DNA of 64,000 nucleotides from an uncultured Ardenticatenia bacterium. Lineage in GTDB: Bacteria > Chloroflexota > Anaerolineae > 4572-78 > NAK82. Below, in pieces: positions 26,313 to 34,788 of the stretch; position 1 is the stretch's first letter; every line of letters starts with the position of its first letter. Position numbers and translations under genes: made by a program. The notes beneath the pieces are model-generated. The model had not been told where the DNA came from, ran no database searches, and saw nothing but the letters and a program-made list of their open reading frames with translations. Where the stretch lies: NCBI GenBank assembly GCA_937127125.1, contig CAKZLO010000020.1:1-64000 (forward strand), read 5' to 3'.

Positions 26313-28265
26313 TCAGTCTACGTGATAAGGCACATCCACAATCACCAGACCTGGCCGCAACGTGAGCGCTACACGCAGCATCCACGCGGTCTGTGCGTGT
26401 AGCAGATTGGCCAACCAGTTGCGTGGGATAAATTGTGGTACAACTATGGTGATTATCTCATTTGGCTGGCGCGTGGCATCCATCTTCTCGATATAATCCA
26501 ATAGTGGTCCCAGCATCTGACGGTAAGAAGAATCGAGAATTACCAAACGCACTCCCTCACCCCAGGTCTCCCACTTGGTACGCACTTTCTCTGCTTCTCC
26601 CGCATCGATGGAAACATACACGGCTGTCACATCCTGCGACAATGAGCGCGCATAACGTAAGGCAGCCAACGTGCCACGGTGCACCCCTGAGATGGGCAGG
26701 ATGACACGGTGTCGGGATACTGGCGGGGGAACTCCATGCTTTTCCAGCGATAGACTCGCCGCCAGTTGGCAATAGTGACGGTGGATTGATCTAAACATCA
26801 CCACAAGCGCCGGGATCAGCAACAGCACAATCCACGCCCCTTGCGTGAACTTAGTCACAGCAAACACGCACATCACCACGGCCGTGCAGAAAGCGCCAAA
26901 TCCATTGATTACCATGCGTGTCTCCCAACCCGGCTCGTGGCGCAACGTCGAACCACGTTCTCGGGTCTCCTGACCAGGCGGTATGTGGCCAATCTTCCAC
27001 CAGCGGTGCGCCATACCAGCCTGCGAAAGGGTGAAGGAGAGGAATACACCGATAGCATACAGCGGGATCAGAGCATTGACACTGGCCTGGAAGACGATGA
27101 TCAACAACGAAGCGACGATGCACAGGAGGACGATGCCACGCGAGAAGACCAGTCGGCTGCCCAGATAGGCCAGCTGACGTGGCAGAAAGCCATCCCGGGC
27201 TACCAATGCACTCAGCCGAGGGAACCCATTAAACGATGTGTTTGTCGCCATAATCAGAATGACAGTTGTGGCAACGATAACTGCCATATAAGGGATGCCT
27301 TGGCCACCAAAAGTCGTACGGGCTAGCTGGGATATGACCGTCTCCGTCTCGGCCGGCACAGCACCGATATGCACGGACAGGAACGAGATACTGAGAAAAA
27401 GGGTGCCCAGGATACCAGACATCCAGAGGAGCGTGATACCAGCATTACGACTGCGCGGCTCTTTGAAGGCAGGTATGCCGTTTGAGATAGCCTCTATACC
27501 GGTGAGCGCGGCCGTGCCGCTTGAGAAGGCACGCAGCAACAGAAACGGTGTAATGACCGCTACACCTTCACCCATCTCCATCGCCGGTGGATTGGCCACT
27601 ATCCCCAATGTGCCGCTCAGATAGCGATAAAGTGCCAGGAGCACTGTCAGGAACATAGTGACAAGGAAGAAATACGTGGGCACGGCGAAGATAGAACCAG
27701 ACTCACGCACACCGCGCAAATTAATCAGCATCACAAACATCACCAGTCCGACTGAGAGCCACACCCGATAGGGGAATAGACCTGGAAAAGCTGACGTGAT
27801 CTGCGCCACACCAGAGGAAACTGAGACCGCCACCGTGAGAATATAATCGGTCAACAAAGCTGCCGCCGCAATTTGTGCCGGCAGCTCACCCAGATTATCG
27901 CGCGCCACGATATAAGCGCCACCCCCATCTGGATAGGCATGAATGGTTTGCTCGTAGGACAAGGTGACAATGGCAAGCAACACTACAATAGCAATAGAAA
28001 TGGGAAAGGTGTAGCCGAAAGCAGCTGCACCAGCAACGGCAAGAATGAATAAGATTTCCTGAGTGGCATAGGCTGTGGACGAAAGCGCATCAGATGAGAA
28101 GATCGCCAGGCCGATCAGCTTGCCCACCTTTTCCTCTGCCACTTTGGCGGTGGCTAACGGCTCACCAATCAGCCAACGGCGCAGTCGCGAGGGGGGACGG
28201 CCCAACGCTACCTCGCGCAAGACAGTGGTGCCACTCTCCTCTTGAACCAGATCATGTCGAACCAT
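26313..28265 (-). CDS. APC-family transporter, KimA-like (potassium or amino-acid)
   Basis: A 650-aa permease with about 12 membrane segments and a C-terminal cytoplasmic domain of some 150 residues (after about 500). The N-terminal EKVGKLIGLAIFSSDALSSTAYATQEIL and the YPDGGGAYIVARDNLG loop match the KimA (YdaO) branch of the APC superfamily, high-affinity K+ importers in Bacillus that are silenced by c-di-AMP; other branch members are amino-acid permeases. The USP-like tail (VILPISGVHRGTLAALRYARSLS) fits regulation by a nucleotide. ATG 28265 has only a weak GGAG. A c-di-AMP hydrolase gene lies just beyond its 3' end. I searched the leader for a ydaO riboswitch and saw none. Confidence 0.82.
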   Translation of the reverse strand: MVRHDLVQEESGTTVLREVALGRPPSRLRRWLIGEPLATAKVAEEKVGKLIGLAIFSSDALSSTAYATQEILFILAVAGAAAFGYTFPISIAIVVLLAIVTLSYEQTIHAYPDGGGAYIVARDNLGELPAQIAAAALLTDYILTVAVSVSSGVAQITSAFPGLFPYRVWLSVGLVMFVMLINLRGVRESGSIFAVPTYFFLVTMFLTVLLALYRYLSGTLGIVANPPAMEMGEGVAVITPFLLLRAFSSGTAALTGIEAISNGIPAFKEPRSRNAGITLLWMSGILGTLFLSISFLSVHIGAVPAETETVISQLARTTFGGQGIPYMAVIVATTVILIMATNTSFNGFPRLSALVARDGFLPRQLAYLGSRLVFSRGIVLLCIVASLLIIVFQASVNALIPLYAIGVFLSFTLSQAGMAHRWWKIGHIPPGQETRERGSTLRHEPGWETRMVINGFGAFCTAVVMCVFAVTKFTQGAWIVLLLIPALVVMFRSIHRHYCQLAASLSLEKHGVPPPVSRHRVILPISGVHRGTLAALRYARSLSQDVTAVYVSIDAGEAEKVRTKWETWGEGVRLVILDSSYRQMLGPLLDYIEKMDATRQPNEIITIVVPQFIPRNWLANLLHAQTAWMLRVALTLRPGLVIVDVPYHVD

Positions 28266-28316
28266 ACTTCAACAAATACTCCAACCTGGAGACCAAGATC
28301 AAAATGTCAAACAGAT

Positions 28317-28345
28317 ATTCTACTCTTCGCGCTCTGTGTGGTCAA
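28317..28345 (-). promoter_or_regulatory. Promoter for the KimA-like gene
   Basis: On the minus strand TTGACC (28345-28340), a 17-nt spacer and TAGAAT (28322-28317). The leader is about 45 nt, too short for a large riboswitch. Confidence 0.6.
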
Positions 28346-28727
28346 AATAAAGAGGAGATGAAATGACAGGACACCGGAGAGAGACAATAACGCGTCCAGG
28401 AAGGGAGAGAACCCTTTTTCTTCGCGGCAGAATATCCAGAAGCAGGGATTAGCGACACAAGGAGATCCTTGTCTAGGTAGAACGCCCTCCTCACACCATT
28501 TAGTAAATCAGGACTCCACTGGAGACTTCTATAAGACCTCGAGATCGCCTTTTGCCCTACTGCGTGGAAACTTCAACGTTTGGCAAAAGATGTTCATTTG
28601 GCCTGCGACTATGCTTGGAATAGAGAGGATAGGGGGAAAGCCCGTTGGCATCCCAGGGTTTCTCGACTGAGGATGGGTCGCAAATCCGCTAACTTAGGCT
28701 TTCTACACCCCTTGAACCAGAACGCTG
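28346..28727. other. Gene-free interval, about 380 bp
   Basis: No convincing gene, tRNA or repeat is visible. A plus-strand stretch near 28685-28710 (AAATCCGCTAAC) faintly recalls the 3' end of ydaO riboswitches, but the other conserved blocks are missing and no plus-strand gene follows. Confidence 0.4.
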
Positions 28728-28856
28728 CTAACTGAATCGGGATGCCAACGCCAATGCCAGTGCCAGCAATCCCACCGACAAGCCAAGCCGGAGCAATATG
28801 CTTTCGAGATGATCAACTCCGGCGTCTATGTTGGTGGTCTCTTTGGTCTCGGTCAT
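28728..28856 (-). CDS. Possible 42-aa membrane peptide downstream of acpS
   Basis: A short frame not long enough to be certain. ATG 28856 has GGAGC about 12 nt upstream. The product has a hydrophilic start (MTETKETTNIDAG), an amphipathic turn and one membrane-like helix (LRLGLSVGLLALALALA), ending at TAG 28728-28730. It is in the same orientation as acpS and the LCP gene, 128 nt further on. It could be a real small membrane protein of that transcript or chance; conservation would decide. Confidence 0.35.
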   Translation of the reverse strand: MTETKETTNIDAGVDHLESILLRLGLSVGLLALALALASRFS

Positions 28857-28984
28857 AGGGTTTTGGGCTCCTTTTTTATGAGATTCGCTCCAGTGCAAAG
28901 ATTGGATGTTTTTTTAATTTCTCACGCTATGGCCCATCCGCTTCCTAAGCAGCAAAGCAAGAAGCTGCAGCAATCCACGGAAAG

Positions 28985-29362
28985 TTATCTCTGCGCCACC
29001 ACGAAAGCTATTGCACAGTCCCCAGCGTGTGACAGGCTAACCGCAAGATACTTCCACTGGCACTGGTTCGCCAGTTGAGCTGCCCGACCATGAAGGTGTA
29101 ACTCTGGCTTGCCCTGCTCATCACACAGGATTTCGATTTCATTAAAGCGAATGGAGCCAATGCCGGTGCCAAAAGCCTTTGCAGCCGCCTCCTTGGCGGC
29201 CCACCTCGTAGCTAACGCTGCAGCGCGCCCGCGGGCATAAGCCACCTCACGCTCAGTGTATACTCGCCTGAGAAAACGCTCTCCGTGGCGTTGCAGCACT
29301 CTTTCCACCCGGCTGATCTCGACCAAGTCAACTCCCACCGCGAGCATATACCGTTCGCTCAC
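28985..29362 (-). CDS. acpS: Holo-[acyl-carrier-protein] synthase
   Basis: Transfers the 4'-phosphopantetheine arm from CoA to acyl carrier protein (125 aa). GVDLVEISRVERVLQRHG carries the Mg-binding Asp, and FTE-like YTEREVAYARGR followed by RWAAKEAAAKAFGTGIG carries the catalytic Glu/Lys motif. The C-terminus VSLSHAGDCAIAFVVA is typical. GTG 29362 overlaps nothing but sits 3 nt after the LCP stop; ATG 29347 is an equally possible start that gives the usual MLAVGVDLVEI. The acpS-LCP pairing is by position only. Confidence 0.93.
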   Translation of the reverse strand: MSERYMLAVGVDLVEISRVERVLQRHGERFLRRVYTEREVAYARGRAAALATRWAAKEAAAKAFGTGIGSIRFNEIEILCDEQGKPELHLHGRAAQLANQCQWKYLAVSLSHAGDCAIAFVVAQR

Positions 29363-29365
29363 GTA

Positions 29366-30922
29366 CTATGGTTCATCCGGTTGAATGAATGCATCCACCC
29401 GCACTGGTTGTGGCAGATGCGCCTCCGGCAGATGAAAATCCGCGCCGACGATAACGCGCACATCCACCTCGCTCTTTAAATTGGAGCTGCGGCGAATGTT
29501 CTCATTCGCCACATTGAAGAGGTCAACAAGTACCTGAACCGTGTAAAGCTTGCCTGTATAATCCACAATCACAGTACGCGGATAATCACTGCGGTCAGCT
29601 GGACCGAACTGCAATATGTTGAATCCCTGCTCACGCAAATACTCGGCGACTTTGATCTCAAAACCTGCATGGGGCGTGCCATTCTGCACCACCACTTTGG
29701 CACCCTCTTGCTGCAATGTAGCTGCCACCTCCGCCCGGCGCTGAGCTTCGCGAGCAGCTTCTTCGCGTGCTCGTGCCAGAGTCGCTGGATCTGGCGTAGG
29801 GGTGGGAGCTACAGCTGGTCGGGAGTCACCAAACAGCCGCTCAATGAGTGGTCGAATGCGCTCACGCACTGGCAGCAACACGCGCGCGCCCGTTTCTGTG
29901 CGATAATCCACCGTCATAGTGTGGTCAATAACGACCGCCTCGATCCGGTCGCCCGAAACCCGATCTGCCAGCTTCGCCAGCTCCAGAATGTCGATCAGCT
30001 GGAGATCTGTCTGAATTGTGCCAGCCATCGTCACCCAAAGCTCTGGGATCTTGGGGATCACATCAATCGCCAGCGCCCGCTCGCGAATGGCCAGCAAGAC
30101 CTGCTGCTGACGTCGCGCACGGTCAAAGTCGGCACCACGTGTGGCACGCGTTCGTGCGTATTTGAGCGCAGTATTGCCGTCCATATGTTGCGGGCCCGCT
30201 TCAATGTAAAAGGGTTCGTAGCCATAGTTCATATCAGGATACTCAGGATCATTGATCGCCTGAGGCACATTGACATCTATCCCCCCCAGTGTGTCAATGA
30301 TGCGTTTAAAGCCATCGAAGTCTACCCGCACGTAGAAATGGACCGGCACACCCAGGTTGTATTGCACCGTCCTCATAGCCAGTGCAGGTCCACCACCCGG
30401 ATATTTGTCCTTCTCACCAAAATAGTACGACATATTCACCCGGTTCTCACCGTAACCGGGAATAGTAACCCATAGATCGCGAGGGATGGAAAGCATACTC
30501 GCCTTGCTAGTCGCCGGGTCCACACTCAGCAAGATCATAGTGTCAGTGCGAGAAATGGACTCATCCGGCCGCTTATCTACCCCTAATAATAGGATGTTGA
30601 CCCGCTCCGATTGCTCCCAGTCTGGCAGTGCCTCGCCTGTCAGGCCAGTACTTGCTTCAGGGTTGGTAGCCGCACGAGGATTAGGATAGATCTGGGGCAC
30701 TGGATTGAGCACTGGTAGTGTCAGATCCACATAGGGCAGTACTGGCAGTTCTGCATATGCCACCGCATCTCTTACAGAGATGTAGAAGAAATAGCCCAAG
30801 TAGGCACTGCCGACCAGAAAGCCTAGTACTAAGGTGAGCGTGACCACCATAAAGAGAATAGAGGAAGGTTCCCGTGTGGGCAGCGACGTGCCCGTTGTTT
30901 GCGCTCGTGTGTAAGTAGCCAT
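29366..30922 (-). CDS. LytR-CpsA-Psr (LCP) family protein with LytR_C domain
   Basis: A 518-aa membrane-anchored enzyme of the family that attaches polymers to the cell wall or other carriers. One membrane helix (about 24-48), then the LCP domain from about 105: NILLLGVDKRPDESISRTDTMIL and SIPRDLWVTIPG, with the Arg/Asp residues that bind the polyprenyl phosphate, and later YARTRATRGADFDRARRQQQVL. After an Ala/Arg/Glu-rich helix comes a LytR_C domain (about 420-490, VVVQNGTPHAGFEIKVAEYL). The TATAAT ends only 6 nt before the ATG, so the mRNA is probably leaderless. The acceptor of the glycan in this organism is unknown. Confidence 0.92.
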   Translation of the reverse strand: MATYTRAQTTGTSLPTREPSSILFMVVTLTLVLGFLVGSAYLGYFFYISVRDAVAYAELPVLPYVDLTLPVLNPVPQIYPNPRAATNPEASTGLTGEALPDWEQSERVNILLLGVDKRPDESISRTDTMILLSVDPATSKASMLSIPRDLWVTIPGYGENRVNMSYYFGEKDKYPGGGPALAMRTVQYNLGVPVHFYVRVDFDGFKRIIDTLGGIDVNVPQAINDPEYPDMNYGYEPFYIEAGPQHMDGNTALKYARTRATRGADFDRARRQQQVLLAIRERALAIDVIPKIPELWVTMAGTIQTDLQLIDILELAKLADRVSGDRIEAVVIDHTMTVDYRTETGARVLLPVRERIRPLIERLFGDSRPAVAPTPTPDPATLARAREEAAREAQRRAEVAATLQQEGAKVVVQNGTPHAGFEIKVAEYLREQGFNILQFGPADRSDYPRTVIVDYTGKLYTVQVLVDLFNVANENIRRSSNLKSEVDVRVIVGADFHLPEAHLPQPVRVDAFIQPDEP

Positions 30923-30928
30923 ACCCTT

Positions 30929-30956
30929 ATTATACCACAGCCTGCACTATGCGCAA
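30929..30956 (-). promoter_or_regulatory. Extended -10 promoter giving a probable leaderless LCP mRNA
   Basis: On the minus strand TTGCGC (30956-30951), a 16-nt spacer and TGG-TATAAT (-10 at 30934-30929). The distance from -10 to ATG 30922 is 6 nt, so transcription should start at or next to the A of the start codon. Confidence 0.75.
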
Positions 30957-31119
30957 CATTGCGTAAGCGATTTGGCGTAGTGACACTGCCGCGATGGGAC
31001 CTACGTAACAAAGTCCCCTGCCTCATCCAGGCGCAGTGCGCCACACCACGCTCTGTCTTCCTGTATCTATCCATCTGTAAAGGGACTTCTCGAAAATGTA
31101 TCCAGGAGGGACAAATAAT

Positions 31120-31147
31120 TTGACAAGGGTGAAAAGTATGGTATAGT
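31120..31147 (+). promoter_or_regulatory. Promoter for the cold-shock gene with long leader
   Basis: TTGACA 31120-31125, a 16-nt spacer and TATAGT 31142-31147. The 5' leader of about 135 nt is typical of cspA-type genes, whose leader folds differently in the cold (established for E. coli cspA, inferred here). Confidence 0.8.
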
Positions 31148-31287
31148 TTTCTACAACGATGCGGTAGTCTTGATGCTGGTCTCACGCTAAGGTGCCTGGA
31201 GCTGATGAAGCCGGGTAGTTGGTGTGTATGGTGGCACAAGAGGTCGCGTCACAAGCCACTAGTATTAAAAAAGAGGTAAAGTAACAA

Positions 31288-31503
31288 ATGAGTGAGCGTA
31301 TCAAAGGAACCGTCAAATGGTTCAACGGTCAAAAGGGCTACGGCTTCATCACCCGTGACGATGGCGAGAAGGATGTGTTTGTGCATTATTCTGCCATCCA
31401 GGCGCAGGGTGGATTCCGCAATCTGGATGAAGGTGACCGCGTCGAGTTCGAGGTCGAGAGGGGACCTAAAGGGCCAGCGGCCGTGGCAGTGCGCCGCATC
31501 TAA
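31288..31503 (+). CDS. csp: Cold-shock domain protein
   Basis: A 71-aa OB-fold RNA/DNA-binding protein. [15 protein letters not shown] contains RNP1, and DVFVHYSAI is RNP2; the Trp and aromatic residues that stack on nucleic acid are all kept. GAGGTAA lies 10 nt before ATG 31288. It is a single-gene unit with its own promoter, long leader and terminator. It should act as an RNA chaperone in cold or in stationary phase. Confidence 0.96.
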   Translation: MSERIKGTVKWFNGQKGYGFITRDDGEKDVFVHYSAIQAQGGFRNLDEGDRVEFEVERGPKGPAAVAVRRI

Positions 31504-31558
31504 CTCATCGACCTGGACGTGTAGTTCATAGTTTCCAGGAAGACACATCGAAGTGCGA

Positions 31559-31592
31559 GGAAGAGCAGCCTTTGCTGCTCTTCCTGTTTTTT
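31559..31592 (+). terminator. Intrinsic terminator of the cold-shock gene
   Basis: GGAAGAGCAGC 31559-31569 pairs with GCTGCTCTTCC 31574-31584 around a CTTT loop and is followed by TGTTTTTT. Confidence 0.92.
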
Positions 31593-31799
31593 ATACACAG
31601 GCAAGATATCTCGCGGGGGGATAGCTACCGACATATGATGAGCCATGGAGGATCAGTCCCGTTTTCTCTGTGGAATCACCGCAGGATGTTCTTGATCTGT
31701 TTCTCAATCTGCTAGATGACGTCCCCCGTCAACCTCGATCTTGCGAGACTCACACGAAACACGAAAAATCGATAGCTACTCATTCAGGTTTTTCTATGG

Positions 31800-31805
31800 T
31801 ATAAT
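31800..31805 (+). promoter_or_regulatory. Extended -10 element upstream of the PrsW-like operon
   Basis: TATAAT 31800-31805 is preceded by TGG (31797-31799). No clear -35 box is present. The start would be near 31812, four bases before a short frame at 31816. Confidence 0.6.
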
Positions 31806-31815
31806 TGAACAAAGT

Positions 31816-31884
31816 ATGACAAAACAACCGCTTCTACTGGTCACGCCGCTCGCAGAATCCTCCCTTCGCTTCCTCGACGCATGA
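31816..31884 (+). CDS. Possible 22-codon leader frame (uORF1)
   Basis: ATG 31816 lies about four bases after the predicted transcription start, so it could be translated as a near-leaderless frame. It encodes a Leu/Pro-rich peptide and ends at TGA 31882-31884, which overlaps the ATG of a second frame as ATGA. There is no run of one regulatory amino acid. Chance remains quite possible. Confidence 0.25.
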   Translation: MTKQPLLLVTPLAESSLRFLDA

Positions 31885-31961
31885 CCAGTACGCTAGCTGG
31901 CTATCGCATAGACCAGCTGACCCAGCTTCGGATTTCCGACACCTTTGCCGCGGAGGGATGA
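31881..31961 (+). CDS. Possible 26-codon leader frame (uORF2)
   Basis: Starts by ATGA overlap with uORF1, encodes MTSTLAGYRIDQLTQ and eleven more residues, and ends at TGA 31959-31961, four bases before the ATG of the PrsW-like gene and inside its GGAGG ribosome site. The chain of overlaps could couple translation through to 31965. Confidence 0.25.
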   Translation: MTSTLAGYRIDQLTQLRISDTFAAEG

Positions 31962-31964
31962 TCT

Positions 31965-33392
31965 ATGGCAACACCGAGGAGCAGAGCTTATGTGCGACGC
32001 GGGGTCTGGCTTGCATCTGGGCTTACCTTGCTTCTGTTGATCATCTTCATCGCCATTGTAGTCGGCATAGATGTCGCTCTCCAACCGCGCCTCACCGGCT
32101 TGGAACTCATCCTGGTAGGCATTTTACTGGCTCTGGTGCCAGCTGGGTTATGGTTGGCACTTTTCTACTTGCAGGATCGCCTCGAGCCAGAACCGAAAGC
32201 GGAGGTGGTTCGTATTTTCATTATCGGATTGGCTCTTGGTGGTGCTTTCGGCCTGCCGCTGGTACAGCAGGTGTTCCGTCTGCCGGAGTGGCAATACCGT
32301 GACCTCAGTGCTACCGTCCTAGGCGCCATTTTCATCGCTGGTGCGGTGGAGGCCTTTATCATCTATGCAGCCGTGCGCTTCTTTATTTACCATTCACCGC
32401 AATTCAACGAACGCACTGACGGGGTGATCTACGGCACTGCAGCCGGTCTGGGCTACGCTACTGCGCTCAACGTCCAGCTGATTCTGGCCAGCGGCGGCGC
32501 GGCCATCGCTGCTAGTGAGGTACACATGGCAGGCATAGCGCTGGCACATGCTGCTTTTGGAGGTGTGTTGGGTTACTTCCTGGGGCGTGCCAAATTGGAG
32601 CGCGAGCCAGTATGGTGGTTGCCAGCCGGCCTGCTATTGACTGCTGTGTTGATTGGCCTGTTTACCCTGCTGCGCACGCAGGTACAACAAGGGCGCCTGC
32701 TGACTGGCACGATCACCTACCTGCCTTCAGTCACAGGATTTCTGCTTGCTGCTGCACTAGCACTGGTGGTCGCTCTGGTTATCATCTGGCTTATGCGGCG
32801 TGACACCTCATTGGCGCTCGGTGGTCGGCGGGCAGCACCCACACTCGACGCAACGATCGGCGACCGTGCGGCCAATTGGGCCGTGATTGGCCTGTTCGTC
32901 TTGTGTTTGGTCGTAGGTGGTCTGGTGTGGGATCGCACTGTGCATCGTTCAAGCGCCTTTGATGTAGATGGGTTTCGCGGCAGCTACCCGGCGCACTTCA
33001 GTCTGGCTACGCGGCCGGACGAGATATTGCGCGTGGTGGATGTGCTTGATACCCAGGCCCAATTTGTCATCAGCGTTGTCTCCGATGTGCAACCTACTAT
33101 GCTAGGCTCAGTCATCTCGCAGCTGACAGCTGTGCGTGCGACGGAGTACGAGAGCTATCGTGTGCTGGACACACAAGAGAGGCAATGGCGTGGTCGCCCC
33201 ATATTGGAACAACATTTCGCCGGGGTGGAACCGCCAGCACTCGAGCCCACGTTACCCCGTCTGCTCGAGGGCGTCGATTACATCGTTGCCGACGGAAACC
33301 GTGCTGTTGTGATCACGATGATAGCTGACCCAGAGACGTATGACACAGTGGAGCCACTTTTCCTACGCTTTTTGGAAACACTCACCTTCTGA
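31965..33392 (+). CDS. PrsW-like membrane protein lacking usual catalytic residues
   Basis: A 475-aa protein with about eight or nine membrane helices (about 15-320) and a 150-residue C-terminal domain. The FNERTDGVIYGTAAGLGYA segment (F147, E149, D152) and ALAHAAFGGVLGYFLG (H195) match the PrsW/CAAX-like intramembrane protease fold. But the family's EE pair is E129-A130, and the EN pair after the glycine-rich turn is L168-N169, so proteolysis is doubtful. GGAGG lies 9 nt before ATG 31965. The C-terminal part (FDVDGFRGSYPAHFSLATRPDE...) is not recognised and may be a sensor outside the membrane. It forms a two-gene unit with the secreted protein downstream. Confidence 0.7.
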   Translation: MATPRSRAYVRRGVWLASGLTLLLLIIFIAIVVGIDVALQPRLTGLELILVGILLALVPAGLWLALFYLQDRLEPEPKAEVVRIFIIGLALGGAFGLPLVQQVFRLPEWQYRDLSATVLGAIFIAGAVEAFIIYAAVRFFIYHSPQFNERTDGVIYGTAAGLGYATALNVQLILASGGAAIAASEVHMAGIALAHAAFGGVLGYFLGRAKLEREPVWWLPAGLLLTAVLIGLFTLLRTQVQQGRLLTGTITYLPSVTGFLLAAALALVVALVIIWLMRRDTSLALGGRRAAPTLDATIGDRAANWAVIGLFVLCLVVGGLVWDRTVHRSSAFDVDGFRGSYPAHFSLATRPDEILRVVDVLDTQAQFVISVVSDVQPTMLGSVISQLTAVRATEYESYRVLDTQERQWRGRPILEQHFAGVEPPALEPTLPRLLEGVDYIVADGNRAVVITMIADPETYDTVEPLFLRFLETLTF

Positions 33393-33415
33393 GGTGTCTT
33401 TCAAGGAGGAGTGAA

Positions 33416-34390
33416 ATGGCTTTGCGACACGTAATCAGACACTTGGGTATGCTTGCTGGCGTGCTGGCGCTACTCCAGGCGATCATTATTACAGCTGCTG
33501 GAGCTCCCCTTTCCGATCTGCTATTCGGTGAAGCCTCTGCGCAAACAGACCCATCATGGCAACTAGACGCGCCATTGGCTAAGAAAAGCTGTGCCAAGAT
33601 GGAAGTGAGCGATCCAGCACTCTGGTTCGATGTGACCGAGGATGGCGATCCCGACCTAGACACTGTGGTGGATAGCTACCCCAGCGGTGTGATCGCTATC
33701 GTTGCCGGCTTTCAGTACAACTGTGTGCCAGCCAAGACCACTGTTGTCGCAGTCTTCTACTCGCTCAACGATAGCAAGGATAAGCCATGGTATACTAGCG
33801 AGATCAAACTAGCTCCTACCGACAAGCCGGGCACTCTGTGGCGTGGTGTCAGGTTCAAAAGTCAAAAGCCAATTCCGGACGGCGACTATCGTGTTGAGTT
33901 CTTCGTGGGCAAGAAGCTGTTGACCGCTGGTGAGGTGACGGTAGGGGGGCAAGAACCAGAGGAACCTGCGCCGCAAGAGGAGGCAGAACAGGAGCAAGAA
34001 GAACAAGAGGCGGAGCAAGAGGCAGAACAAGAACCAGAAGAAGAGCAAAGACCACAAAGACGAAAACCCCAGCGTGACAATCTGGTTCAGATCGTGGGTG
34101 AGATTATCGATGGTAGCACTCAGCGACCGATCCCAGGAGCTGTCTTTATCGTATTGCAACCCGGCATAACGGCTGCACAGTGGGCTGACTATGGTTTTCC
34201 AGCCAGCGACATCCTGACCACTAATAAAGCGGACCGCAATGGCAGATTCAGACAGTCCGGTGTAGAGCGCAACGTGGAATACTCATTGGTCGCCTGGGCG
34301 CTCAGCTACACAGGGTGGTACATGGACGGTTTTGTCGTTAGTGACAATGACCCGGATCCGTACCCAATGTACATCGAGCTGTATCGCTGA
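33416..34390 (+). CDS. Secreted protein with acidic Glu/Gln linker and carboxypeptidase-regulatory-like domain
   Basis: A 324-aa exported protein of unknown function. It begins with a long signal segment (hydrophobic about 8-30; likely cut near ASA-QT). An N-terminal domain (about 45-175) has two Cys (KKSCAKM, YNCVPAK) and a beta pattern ending KKLLTAGEVTVGG. A linker of about 50 residues is built from E, Q, P and A, including repeated QEAEQE units. A C-terminal carboxypeptidase-regulatory domain (VQIVGEIIDGSTQRPIPGAVF ... ADRNGRFRQSG) completes it. AGGAGG precedes ATG 33416, 23 nt after the PrsW-like gene. It could be an interaction partner of that protein. Confidence 0.7.
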   Translation: MALRHVIRHLGMLAGVLALLQAIIITAAGAPLSDLLFGEASAQTDPSWQLDAPLAKKSCAKMEVSDPALWFDVTEDGDPDLDTVVDSYPSGVIAIVAGFQYNCVPAKTTVVAVFYSLNDSKDKPWYTSEIKLAPTDKPGTLWRGVRFKSQKPIPDGDYRVEFFVGKKLLTAGEVTVGGQEPEEPAPQEEAEQEQEEQEAEQEAEQEPEEEQRPQRRKPQRDNLVQIVGEIIDGSTQRPIPGAVFIVLQPGITAAQWADYGFPASDILTTNKADRNGRFRQSGVERNVEYSLVAWALSYTGWYMDGFVVSDNDPDPYPMYIELYR

Positions 34391-34788
34391 GGACTGAGAG
34401 ACCTCCAAATTGTACTCGTGAGAAAGCGTTGGAAAAGTTTTCTGTCTACCCGTTTTTACCACCCTATTCCACCACGAGAAGCTGACAGGCCTTTCCAATC
34501 CTTTCTCGCAAGATGTTGTGTGCGAACCTGACGCCGGAAGATGCACGTGGAGGAGCGGATTCTCTTTGTGGACAGCCCGATGCTCCACCACATCAGGAGG
34601 TGCGATTCGGCAGGGCCGATGCTCATGTTACCGCCGGCCGCGCGCTGCGCACTAAATATGTTCCAGCCGGTGTGTGGTGCCGCTGTTCACCATTTGGCGC
34701 ACTACTCTACGGGATACACTTATTCAGACCCCTGGCGATCCGTGAATTTCCACCGCGAGGGACTTCCCGTGCTTTGTTTGACAATAAC

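Noticed and set aside
28640-28720. Possible ydaO (c-di-AMP) riboswitch near the KimA-like gene
   Set aside because: Only a short AAATCCGCTAAC stretch resembles the motif, it is on the opposite strand from the transporter gene, and the other conserved blocks are missing.
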